Positions 6,826 to 13,959 of a DNA stretch of 64,000 nt are shown piece by piece. A model generated the notes under the pieces. It was not told where the DNA came from, made no database searches, and saw nothing but the letters and a program-made list of their open reading frames with translations. The position numbers and the translations under genes are program-made. Source of the stretch: an uncultured Bacteroidaceae bacterium (GTDB lineage Bacteria; Bacteroidota; Bacteroidia; Bacteroidales; Bacteroidaceae). The stretch lies in contig CAJOJD010000009.1 of assembly GCA_905234745.1 (NCBI GenBank), positions 1,494 to 65,493 on the forward strand. The letters run 5' to 3'. How positions within the stretch are numbered: the first letter of the stretch is position 1; each line of letters opens with the position of its first letter.

Positions 6826-9158
6826 TATTTGAACAGTTCTTTAACGGTCAGTTCCAGATAGTCACGGCAGTTCATCCAGGTGTGGCCACCGTCCGGGTTG
6901 TAGAAGGTGTGCTTGAGTCCGCCGTCGGTCAGATACTTGTCAAGACCCTCTGACGCTGTGATAAGTCCGTCCTCCTTGCCTGTGCCGATGAACATGAACT
7001 TGAGCTGTTTCTTGAGTTTCTTGACAGGAGCGTATGTGCCGTTCTTGAAGTTGGTCTCATACTCCTGGGGATCCTGCATGCCGATGGCCGGTGCGAAAGC
7101 AGCCACGTAGTGGAACTTGTCGGGATTTCCGAATCCTGCAGCCAGTGTCTGACGGCCTCCGAGTGAGAATCCGGCGATGGCGCGGTTATCGGCATTCTTG
7201 ATTACGTTGTAATTTGACTCGATGAAAGGTATTACCTCCTCGATGAACTCCTTGGTGGTGAGCTTGGTGTCCATGGGGTCATAAGCCTCGGCCTTGCCCT
7301 GTGCGATCATCTCGGGATAGGGGTTTGCATAAGGCATTACAACTATCATGCGCTTGGCCTCACCCTTGGCTATCATGTTGTCCAGGATGTTGTTCATCTG
7401 ACCAACCTTGAACCATGTCTCGTAGGTATCGGTCATACCGTGTATCAGATAGAGAACGGGGAGTTTCTCCGTGCCGTTGGGATCATAACCTGCGGGAGTG
7501 TAAACGCACATGGGACGCTCTATACCGCAAGCCTTTGAGAAGTAGTAACGGTATGCAACCTTGCCATGAGGTACATCCTGAATGTCCTGTACGCTGGGCT
7601 CGGCACCACGTACGTCAACCAGGCTGTTCTTGAAGTTCTCATTGGGGAACAGGTGCATGTTGTTGGGATCGGCGGTCTGTGTGCCGTCAATAATGAATGA
7701 GTACGGGTAGATATCCGGTGCGGGAGGAGTTACGGTTATGCTCCATACGCCGCGGTCATCCTTCTCCATGGGCTTGCGGCCGCACATCTGGCAGTCAAGC
7801 TCAACCTTCTGCGCATCGGCGGCCTGGCAACGGAATGTAACTGTGCCGTCTGCATTGTACTCGGGTGACTTTACGCCTGCGGGGAACAGACTTGTCATGA
7901 GTGATCCGGTAAGACGTGAGGGCTCTGCGCCACCCAGCTTCTCCAGGCGTACCTTCTCGGCCTCCTCAAGACTCATGCTCTCGGCAACGGCTGCATCTAT
8001 AACGGCCTGATCCTGGAACAGCAGCGGGAATGACTTCTCCAGCCAGTAGCGGGCGTTCATCCAGGTGTGACCGAACTTATCATGTGTAAATACCTTTACG
8101 TTCTTGATGTTGTGACGGTCAAGCATCTGCATCAGGTCCTTTGAGTTTCCATAAAGGAAATCATCGGTGCCGATGCCCAGCCAGAACAGATGAACCTTGT
8201 TGTTGAAGGCCTCTGAATCCTCAAACTGACTGTCGCGTGCGCCGGTGAATGAGCTGTATGAGCACAGATATGTGAACTTGTCCAGATTGGCCAGTCCTAT
8301 TGAAAGGCCCTGGTTGCCGCCGCGTGAGAAACCGCCGATACCGCGATGATCGGCATCATTGATGGTGCGGTAGTTGCTCTCTACGAAAGGCATCAAAACA
8401 TCAGTGAAATCGGCATTGAAGTTGTAGCCTCCGCCCATGCCGAAGCCACCACCCATGCCGCCCATACCGCCGCGGCCGCCCTGCTGCTGGGGCTGACGCT
8501 CGGTCTTGAGCAGTGTAGCGTTTCCGTAAGGGAGAACCAGGATCATCTCCTTGGCCTTGCCCTCGGCAATCAGGTTGTCAAGGATAAGGTTCATCTTTCC
8601 AACCTTGAAGTAAACCTCCTCTGTATCAGTGGTGCCGCTTATGAGGTACATTACGGGGTAGTGCTTGTCCTTGTTCTTGGGATCGTCATAGAAAGGCGGG
8701 GTGTAAACGATTACCGGGATGAACATGTTCAGTCCGGGTGACCAGTAGTTCAGGTAATCCACGCTGCCGTGGGGGACATCCTTGAGTGCGCTCAGTTTGT
8801 CACCGCGCATATCCAGAAGGCTGTTCTTGAAGGTCTCGTTGGGGAACCACTCGGCGCACTGGGGGTCCATTACGCTGATTCCGTCCACCTCAAAATGATA
8901 GGGATAGATATCGGGCTCTGCGGGTCCGATGGTTGCGGTCCATACGCCGTTTGCACCTTTGGTCATTTCAACGTTCTCGCTGAACTGGGTCCAAACCTTT
9001 ACGGACTTGGCGTTGGCGTTACGATAGTTGACAGTCACGGTGTTGTCGGGATTGACAACTGTTGACGGGGCCTGCTGCCACCATGCACCCTGCTGGGCGC
9101 TGGTAACTCCTGTGATTGCAGTGGCAATCAGGAGAAGAGTCAGATTCTTAATTCTCAT
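6825..9158 (-). CDS. Secreted tandem esterase with two CBM48-CE1 units
   Basis: A 777-residue protein with a signal peptide (MRIKNLTLLLIATAITGVTS) and an internally repeated architecture: CBM48-like, CE1-like, CBM48-like, CE1-like. The first hydrolase has the elbow GGFSRGG and His in KFGHTWMNARYW; the second has AGFSLGG and GGHTWMNCRDYL, so both keep Ser and His and both look active. The first unit holds a Gly/Met-rich insertion (GGRGGMGGMGGGFGMGGGYN) just before NFNADFTDVLMPF. Two linked esterases probably act on the same polysaccharide or on two kinds of ester. It is first in an operon with the single-unit esterase downstream. No convincing promoter was found between 9159 and the next gene; a TATCTTC sequence around 9195-9205 on the minus strand is a weak candidate. 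Confidence 0.87.
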   Translation of the reverse strand: MRIKNLTLLLIATAITGVTSAQQGAWWQQAPSTVVNPDNTVTVNYRNANAKSVKVWTQFSENVEMTKGANGVWTATIGPAEPDIYPYHFEVDGISVMDPQCAEWFPNETFKNSLLDMRGDKLSALKDVPHGSVDYLNYWSPGLNMFIPVIVYTPPFYDDPKNKDKHYPVMYLISGTTDTEEVYFKVGKMNLILDNLIAEGKAKEMILVLPYGNATLLKTERQPQQQGGRGGMGGMGGGFGMGGGYNFNADFTDVLMPFVESNYRTINDADHRGIGGFSRGGNQGLSIGLANLDKFTYLCSYSSFTGARDSQFEDSEAFNNKVHLFWLGIGTDDFLYGNSKDLMQMLDRHNIKNVKVFTHDKFGHTWMNARYWLEKSFPLLFQDQAVIDAAVAESMSLEEAEKVRLEKLGGAEPSRLTGSLMTSLFPAGVKSPEYNADGTVTFRCQAADAQKVELDCQMCGRKPMEKDDRGVWSITVTPPAPDIYPYSFIIDGTQTADPNNMHLFPNENFKNSLVDVRGAEPSVQDIQDVPHGKVAYRYYFSKACGIERPMCVYTPAGYDPNGTEKLPVLYLIHGMTDTYETWFKVGQMNNILDNMIAKGEAKRMIVVMPYANPYPEMIAQGKAEAYDPMDTKLTTKEFIEEVIPFIESNYNVIKNADNRAIAGFSLGGRQTLAAGFGNPDKFHYVAAFAPAIGMQDPQEYETNFKNGTYAPVKKLKKQLKFMFIGTGKEDGLITASEGLDKYLTDGGLKHTFYNPDGGHTWMNCRDYLELTVKELFK

Positions 9159-9223
9159 AATGTATTATGTAGTTGTTAATAATTTTCGGGGTTTGAAGAT
9201 ACCCATTTTAATCATAAGAATGA

Positions 9224-9252
9224 TTGTTTTTGTTCCGAAATATGTACATTTG
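9224..9252 (+). promoter_or_regulatory. Promoter for the upp-type gene
   Basis: TACATTTG at 9245-9252 matches TAnnTTTG, with TTG at 9224-9226, 18 bases upstream. The transcript would start near 9259, giving a leader of about 41 bases. Confidence 0.55.
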
Positions 9253-9299
9253 TTGGATTTTGGCGCGTCAAAAAAGTACTTTAATAAGATAAAAACAAT

Positions 9300-9950
9300 A
9301 TGGAAGTTATTGATTTTAACAAGCAAAACAGCATCCTGAACCAGTTCATCGCCGAGATTCGCGATGTCAACATTCAGAAGGACCAGATGCGTTTCCGCCG
9401 CAACCTGGAGCGTATAGGTGAGATCATGGCTCTTGAGGTGAGCAAGAAGCTCAATTATGTGACAAAGGATGTCCAGACCCCGCTTGGAGTATCGACCATC
9501 AATGTTCCGGAAGAGGATATCGTTTTGGGTACAGTGTTCCGTGCCGGACTTCCTCTGCACCAGGGTTTCCACAACTATTTCGACCACTGCGAGAACGCAT
9601 TCGTATCGGCCTACCGTAAGTATCTGGATGAGGTGAATTTTGACGTACACATCGAGTATATGGCATCACCCAATCTTGACGGCAAGACGCTGATTCTGGT
9701 TGACCCGATGCTGGCTACCGGTAACAGTATGTATCTGGCATACCGCGCACTGCTGCTCAAGGGAACTCCCGCCCGCATCCATCTGTGCTCAGTAATTGCA
9801 GCCCAGGCAGGTGTTGACTATGTCTGCAAGATGTTCCCGCAGGACATCACCACACTCTGGTGCGCAGCAGTCGATCCCGAGCTGAACAGCCACGCCTACA
9901 TCATTCCGGGCCTGGGCGATGCCGGTGACCTTTGCTTCGGCGAGAAATGA
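9300..9950 (+). CDS. upp: Uracil phosphoribosyltransferase family protein
   Basis: A 216-residue cytoplasmic enzyme of the UPRTase family, which makes UMP from uracil and 5-phosphoribosyl diphosphate (pyrimidine salvage). The PRPP-binding loop is LILVDPMLATGNSM near residue 140, and the uracil-binding C-terminal segment is PGLGDAGDLCFG. The N-terminal part (TVFRAGLPLHQGF) also fits. The sequence is somewhat divergent from the E. coli type (MLATGNS is kept, but the substrate loop is shifted), so a related phosphoribosyltransferase role cannot be excluded. It is a single-gene unit with its own promoter. The TGA stop is part of the palindrome at 9948-9978. Confidence 0.8.
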   Translation: MEVIDFNKQNSILNQFIAEIRDVNIQKDQMRFRRNLERIGEIMALEVSKKLNYVTKDVQTPLGVSTINVPEEDIVLGTVFRAGLPLHQGFHNYFDHCENAFVSAYRKYLDEVNFDVHIEYMASPNLDGKTLILVDPMLATGNSMYLAYRALLLKGTPARIHLCSVIAAQAGVDYVCKMFPQDITTLWCAAVDPELNSHAYIIPGLGDAGDLCFGEK

Positions 9951-9978
9951 CACATTGGGGTCAGACCCCTTTGTGTCA
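9948..9978. repeat. 31-bp REP-like palindrome, single unit (copy 2, inverted)
   Basis: Exact reverse complement of the element at 5622-5652 (core GGGGTCAGACCCC, ends TGACACA and TGTGTCA). The first three bases are the stop codon of the upp-type gene. It is followed directly by the terminator at 9979-10011. Copies 1 and 2 thus form 31-bp inverted repeats about 4.3 kb apart, bracketing the two esterases and upp. Confidence 0.9.
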
Positions 9979-10011
9979 AAAAAGGCGGTCATCGAGACCG
10001 CCTTTTTTTAT
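9979..10011. terminator. Bidirectional hairpin terminator between upp and hicB
   Basis: GGCGGTC-ATCGA-GACCGCC between a run of A and seven T; identical in stem and loop to the one at 3453-3484. The last bases overlap the end of hicB on the minus strand. Confidence 0.85.
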
Positions 10012-10412
10012 ACCAGATTGAGCTCCGCAATTTCAGAAGCAAAAGCCTTCATGGATTTTTCAATCCTACCTGCTGTACGTTTTGACGGATGTCTAACACC
10101 TGTAACGTAATGACTCAACTGACGTTGATTGATACCGGTAATACGCTCCAATCCAGCCAGGGAGAACGCATATGAGTAGTAATTCAGGAAAGAAGCCACA
10201 TCATACTGAAATACAAACTTAACGTCAGGAAACGTTTTGCCTTCTTTCTCATAGACTCGTTTCAAATCCTCTACACCAGCCATAAAATCCTCTTCGGTTT
10301 CACGTGCTGTCTTACCCTCACCTATGCAACCAAATTCACAATTGTTGCTTGAGATATAAGCCGAATAATCGCCCTTAACACCTCTTTCTATTGTTACTTT
10401 TACTGTTTTCAT
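10008..10412 (-). CDS. hicB: HicB-family antitoxin with C-terminal helix-turn-helix
   Basis: A 134-residue protein. The N-terminal ~70 residues have the partial RNase-H-like HicB fold (VTIERGVKGDYSAYISS, then GCIGEGKTARETEEDF). The C-terminal part (LERITGINQRQLSHYVTGVRHPSKRTAGRI) looks like an Xre-type DNA-binding domain. HicB binds and neutralises HicA and commonly represses the operon. It lies 6 bases after the toxin gene, in the usual hicA-hicB order, and ends inside the shared terminator. The putative HTH keeps a well-formed recognition helix, so autoregulation remains likely. Confidence 0.85.
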   Translation of the reverse strand: MKTVKVTIERGVKGDYSAYISSNNCEFGCIGEGKTARETEEDFMAGVEDLKRVYEKEGKTFPDVKFVFQYDVASFLNYYSYAFSLAGLERITGINQRQLSHYVTGVRHPSKRTAGRIEKSMKAFASEIAELNLV

Positions 10413-10418
10413 CGCTGA

Positions 10419-10604
10419 TCATTTTAATCCTGCATCTTTTAGTATACTCTTCAGAGTTCCAGGTTTCACTTCCTCCGATTTATGGTGACTGGTTTGGAAA
10501 TACCGTCCTGTTATGGGACTAAACCAAGTGGGATGTCTCCCATTATCATCACACAATCTGCAACCCGCTTTCTTCAATAAACGTTCAAGTTCATTGTATT
10601 TTAT
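10419..10604 (-). CDS. hicA: HicA-family mRNA interferase toxin with no canonical start codon
   Basis: Reading the minus strand from 10604 gives a clear HicA protein: KYNELERLLKKAGCRLCDD, then NGRHPTWFSPITGRYF with the catalytic-type His, SHHKSEEVKPGTLKSILK and DAGLK before TGA. HicA cleaves mRNA and is about 60 residues long, as here. In the expected position of ATG the sequence has ATA (10602-10604) followed by AAA TAC. No ATG, GTG or TTG lies in frame upstream; the first in-frame alternative is TTG at codon 9, which would remove half of helix 1. The first AUG of the transcript is out of frame and encodes only MNLNVY. The gene may therefore be silenced, or use a rare AUA start. It was too short and startless to stand out as an open frame. 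Confidence 0.75.
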   Translation of the reverse strand: MKYNELERLLKKAGCRLCDDNGRHPTWFSPITGRYFQTSHHKSEEVKPGTLKSILKDAGLK

Positions 10605-10606
10605 CG

Positions 10607-10614
10607 CAAAGATA
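10607..10614 (-). promoter_or_regulatory. -7 box of the hicAB promoter
   Basis: On the minus strand TATCTTTG, a perfect TAnnTTTG box, ends two bases before the ATA codon of hicA. Transcription would begin about at that codon, so the mRNA would be almost leaderless. Confidence 0.55.
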
Positions 10615-10815
10615 GTAAAATTAATACCAAAAATTAATGTTTTTCAAAAAAGTGTTTTTCCGTTTGTCACAAACAAGAGCGCAAACAGGATTATTTACAT
10701 CTACAAAAATGGAGATTTTGGCAATTGCAGTAAACACTTTTGTTATCAAATATTAAATAATACTTTAGATAGAGCAAAAAGGCTTTCCGGATTTCTCTTT
10801 CCCTTAAAAAGGAGT

Positions 10816-10823
10816 TACTTTTG
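10816..10823 (+). promoter_or_regulatory. -7 box of the pckA promoter
   Basis: TACTTTTG matches TAnnTTTG. The predicted start near 10830 falls inside the leader hairpin that follows. No TTG is seen at the -33 distance (TTC at 10793-10795), so an activator may help. Confidence 0.5.
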
Positions 10824-10870
10824 TAGCCGGTTTACAAGGGTGCTTTGAATAAGCCCTTTGGAACCGGCTA
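10824..10870 (+). promoter_or_regulatory. Hairpin in the pckA leader
   Basis: TAGCCGGTT at the left pairs with AACCGGCTA at the right, and AAGGG inside pairs with CCCTT; the loop is about 13 bases. It sits directly after the -7 box and 40 bases before the start codon. It is not followed by T residues, so it is a leader structure rather than a terminator. It could stabilise the mRNA 5' end or bind a regulator. Confidence 0.6.
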
Positions 10871-10909
10871 TAAAATTGAGAGTTTAGTAACAATCAAACA
10901 CATAAAACA

Positions 10910-12511
10910 ATGGCAAAAATCGATTTAAGCGTGTACGGTATCAACGGTTCAACCGTGATTGCACACAATCCTTCGTATGAGTTCCTCTTCAAGGAGGAGA
11001 CAAAGGCTGGCCTGACTGGTTATGACAAGGGTCAGGAGACTGAGCTTGGCGCAGTTAATGTAATGACTGGCGTTTTCACCGGTCGTTCTCCTAAGGACAA
11101 GTACATCGTTGACAACGACGAGAGTCACAACAATGTATGGTGGACTTCTGAAGAGTACAAGAACGATAACCACCCCATGAGTGAGGAGGTTTGGGCAAAG
11201 GTTAAGGAGATTGCCATCAAGGAGCTTTCAAACAAGGAGCTTTATGTAGTTGACGCTTTCTGCGGCGCTAACGAGGCTACCCGTCTTGCCGTTCGCTTCA
11301 TCGTTGAGGTTGCATGGCAGGCTCATTTCATCAAGAACATGTTCATCCAGCCCTCAGCTGAGGAACTGGAGAAGTTCCAGCCCAACTTCGTTATCTTCAA
11401 CGCAAGCAAGGCTAAGGTTGAGAACTACAAGGAACTCGGCCTGAATTCAGATACATGTGTTGCCTTCAACACAAAGTCACGTCAGCAGGTTATCATCAAC
11501 ACCTGGTACGGTGGTGAGATGAAGAAGGGTATGTTCTCAATGCAGAACTACTATCTGCCTCTGCAGGGTATCGCTTCAATGCACTGCTCAGCCAACACTG
11601 ATATGCAGGGTAAGAACACCGCTATATTCTTTGGTCTGTCAGGTACAGGTAAGACCACCCCTAAGCGTCTGCTCATCGGTGATGACGAGCACGGATGGGA
11701 CGATGAGGGCGTATTCAACCTGGAGGGCGGCTGCTACGCTAAGGTTATCAACCTGAGCAAGGAGAACGAGCCCGACATCTACGGTGCCATCAAGCGCAAC
11801 GCTCTGCTGGAGAACGTAACCGTTGACAAGAACGGTAAGATTGATTTCGCTGATAAGAGCGTTACCGAGAACACCCGCGTATCATATCCTATCGACCACA
11901 TCGACAAGATCGCCCAGAAGGTAAACGGCAAGAGTGCAGGTCCTGACGCAAAGAACGTTATCTTCCTGTCAGCCGATGCATTCGGCGTACTGCCTCCCGT
12001 ATCAATCCTGACTCCCGAGCAGACCAAGTACTACTTCCTGTCAGGTTTCACCGCTAAGCTGGCTGGTACAGAGCGCGGTATCACCGAGCCCACTCCCACA
12101 TTCTCAGCTTGCTTCGGCCAGGCATTCCTTGAGCTGCATCCTACAAAGTATGCCGAGGAGCTGGTTAAGAAGATGGAGAAGAGCGGTGCCAAGGCTTACC
12201 TGGTTAACACAGGTTGGAACGGAACTGGCAAGCGTATCTCAATTCCTGATACACGTGGTATCATCGACGCTATTCTGGATGGCAGCATCCTGAAGGCTCA
12301 GACCAAGAAGATCCCGTACTTTGACTTTGAGGTTCCCACAGCTCTGCCTAACGTAAATCCTGCAATCCTTGATCCTCGCGACACTTACGCTAACGCTTCT
12401 GAGTGGGAGGAGAAGGCTAAGGATCTGGCTGGCCGCTTCATCAAGAACTTCAAGAAGTACGAAGGCAACGAGGCTGGTAAGGCTCTCGTCGCTGCTGGAC
12501 CGAAGCTCTAA
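10910..12511 (+). CDS. pckA: Phosphoenolpyruvate carboxykinase (ATP)
   Basis: A 533-residue protein, the normal length for the ATP-dependent enzyme. It interconverts oxaloacetate + ATP and phosphoenolpyruvate + CO2 + ADP. In fermenting Bacteroidales it mainly fixes CO2 toward fumarate/succinate. Motifs: [10 protein letters not shown] near residue 65 (substrate Arg), HCSANTD, the kinase-1a P-loop [16 protein letters not shown] near residue 240, kinase-2 and the adenine-binding [16 protein letters not shown] region. It is a single-gene unit with its own promoter, leader hairpin and a terminator at 12533-12573. Codon use is strongly biased, as expected for a highly expressed gene. Confidence 0.96.
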   Translation: MAKIDLSVYGINGSTVIAHNPSYEFLFKEETKAGLTGYDKGQETELGAVNVMTGVFTGRSPKDKYIVDNDESHNNVWWTSEEYKNDNHPMSEEVWAKVKEIAIKELSNKELYVVDAFCGANEATRLAVRFIVEVAWQAHFIKNMFIQPSAEELEKFQPNFVIFNASKAKVENYKELGLNSDTCVAFNTKSRQQVIINTWYGGEMKKGMFSMQNYYLPLQGIASMHCSANTDMQGKNTAIFFGLSGTGKTTPKRLLIGDDEHGWDDEGVFNLEGGCYAKVINLSKENEPDIYGAIKRNALLENVTVDKNGKIDFADKSVTENTRVSYPIDHIDKIAQKVNGKSAGPDAKNVIFLSADAFGVLPPVSILTPEQTKYYFLSGFTAKLAGTERGITEPTPTFSACFGQAFLELHPTKYAEELVKKMEKSGAKAYLVNTGWNGTGKRISIPDTRGIIDAILDGSILKAQTKKIPYFDFEVPTALPNVNPAILDPRDTYANASEWEEKAKDLAGRFIKNFKKYEGNEAGKALVAAGPKL

Positions 12512-12532
12512 TCTTTAGACAAAACATATTAG

Positions 12533-12573
12533 AGATACTCTTTCCGGCGCATAACTGGAAAGAGTATCTTTGC
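12533..12573 (+). terminator. Terminator after pckA
   Basis: Perfect 13-base stem AGATACTCTTTCC / GGAAAGAGTATCT with an 11-base loop, then TTTG. The T run is short, so it may be partial. Confidence 0.7.
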
Positions 12574-12612
12574 TATAAAGCTTTTACTACCAAATATTTT
12601 TAACACGAAACT

Positions 12613-13173
12613 ATGAAGAAATTACTTTTCACAATCGCAGCCTGCCTTGTTGCAGTCATAGCATCAGCACAGCCTATGGGCGGACGTCCCATGGGTGGTG
12701 GCCGTCCGATGGGTGGTCGTCCGATGGGTGGTCCCATGGGCGGAATGGAGAAACCATTCTACGAACTTGAGTCTGACTCTATCGCCGACGCCAAGATACA
12801 GGATGTTGCAGGTCGTCTGGACCTTACCGAGAAGCAGTTCGACAAGATGATCAAGCTCTACTCACAGGAGTTTGAGGAGATCTGCCGCAACCTTCAGATG
12901 TCAGTCAGAGAGTTCCAGATGATGCAGAACGGCGGTTTCCGCGGACGTGGAAACATGATGGGTGCACAGACAACTCCCACCAACGTTCAGTTTGACACAG
13001 CAACAGCAAAAAAGACCTATGACCAGATCATAGCAAAGTTTGACAAACGTTACAAGAAGGCTCTCAATGCCGACCAGTACGCAACTTGGAAGACTCTGAC
13101 GGCAACTACACTCGACAACAAGTTCAACAGCATTCTCCAGCACGTTCAGGAGAATACCGAGAGCATGTTCTAA
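12613..13173 (+). CDS. Secreted Gly/Met-rich protein of unknown function
   Basis: A 186-residue protein with a signal peptide (MKKLLFTIAACLVAVIASAQ). The mature N-terminus is a repeat of GGRPMGG units (five to six copies within residues 21-45). The rest is predicted helical: LDLTEKQFDKMIKLYSQEF, MSVREFQMMQ and a C-terminal helix rich in Lys/Asp (AKKTYDQIIAKFDKRYKKAL). The pattern of 'LTEKQ' plus 'LNADQYATWK' resembles Spy/CpxP-like or DUF4890-type periplasmic proteins, which is a weak match only. It lies 12 bases before dapB and likely shares its transcript. The function is not known. Confidence 0.75.
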   Translation: MKKLLFTIAACLVAVIASAQPMGGRPMGGGRPMGGRPMGGPMGGMEKPFYELESDSIADAKIQDVAGRLDLTEKQFDKMIKLYSQEFEEICRNLQMSVREFQMMQNGGFRGRGNMMGAQTTPTNVQFDTATAKKTYDQIIAKFDKRYKKALNADQYATWKTLTATTLDNKFNSILQHVQENTESMF

Positions 13174-13185
13174 GAAACCCTTAAC

Positions 13186-13947
13186 ATGAAGATAGCTTTA
13201 ATAGGATATGGCAAGATGGGCCATGAGATAGAGAAGATTGCTCTGTCCCGCGGTCATGAGGTGGTATGTAAGATTGACATTGACAATCCTCAGGATTTTG
13301 ACAGCCCTGAGTTCAGGAATGCCGATGTCGCTATTGAGTTCACAGCACCCACACAGGCATACGGCAATGTACAGAAATGCTTCAAAGCCGGAGTCAAGGT
13401 AGTAAGCGGCAGTACCGGATGGATGGAGGATCACAGGCAGGAGATGAAGGATCTCTGCAAGGACGGTGCCAATACCCTGTTCTGGTCAAGCAACTTCAGC
13501 ATCGGTGTGGCTCTGTTCTCAAAGGTCAACAGCTACCTTGCCAAACTCATGAACGGCTATCCCATGTATGAGGTCCGCATGTCCGAGACGCATCATATCC
13601 ACAAACTTGATGCACCCAGCGGCACAGCAATCACTCTGGCCGAGGGTATCATCTCACAGTTGGACCGCAAGACCGGCTGGTCAAAGGGAACAGTTCTCAA
13701 TGCCGACGGAACCGTGACCGGATCAACCGATTACAACCCGTCGGACGTTCGGATCGACTCCATCCGTGAAGGCGAGATTGCCGGAATCCACGAGATAACT
13801 TATGATTCAAGCGCCGATTTCATAAAGATCATCCACTTTGCAAAGGACCGCAGCGGTCTGGCACTCGGAGCTGTCCTGGCTGCCGAATTCACCGTTGACA
13901 AGAAGGGTTTCCTCTGCATGGATGACCTGATGAACTCACTTTCATAA
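13186..13947 (+). CDS. dapB: 4-hydroxy-tetrahydrodipicolinate reductase
   Basis: A 253-residue cytoplasmic enzyme of the diaminopimelate/lysine pathway that reduces 4-hydroxy-tetrahydrodipicolinate with NAD(P)H. The dinucleotide-binding motif is IGYGKMG at residues 5-11. EFTAPTQAYGNV and GSTGW follow in the Rossmann domain. The catalytic region reads SETHHIHKLDAPSGTAITLA with the conserved His pair and Lys. The length agrees with the Bacteroidetes form, which is slightly shorter than E. coli DapB. lepB follows 12 bases downstream, so dapB, lepB and wbqC-like are one operon. Confidence 0.95.
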   Translation: MKIALIGYGKMGHEIEKIALSRGHEVVCKIDIDNPQDFDSPEFRNADVAIEFTAPTQAYGNVQKCFKAGVKVVSGSTGWMEDHRQEMKDLCKDGANTLFWSSNFSIGVALFSKVNSYLAKLMNGYPMYEVRMSETHHIHKLDAPSGTAITLAEGIISQLDRKTGWSKGTVLNADGTVTGSTDYNPSDVRIDSIREGEIAGIHEITYDSSADFIKIIHFAKDRSGLALGAVLAAEFTVDKKGFLCMDDLMNSLS

Positions 13948-13959
13948 ACCAGGGCCGAT

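Larger units (their letters stand above)
10605..10909. other. Intergenic region between hicA and pckA
   Basis: An AT-rich 305-base gap without a supportable gene. It holds the hicAB -7 box (10607-10614), a 13-base palindrome GTTTGTcACAAAC at 10662-10674 that could be an operator, the pckA -7 box (10816-10823) and a leader hairpin (10824-10870). A short open frame on the plus strand here has no coding character. Confidence 0.5.

Noticed and set aside
5622-9978. The two inverted 31-mers as ends of a composite transposon
   Set aside because: No transposase lies between them, no target duplication is seen, and a two-armed relative exists elsewhere; REP-like elements explain them better.
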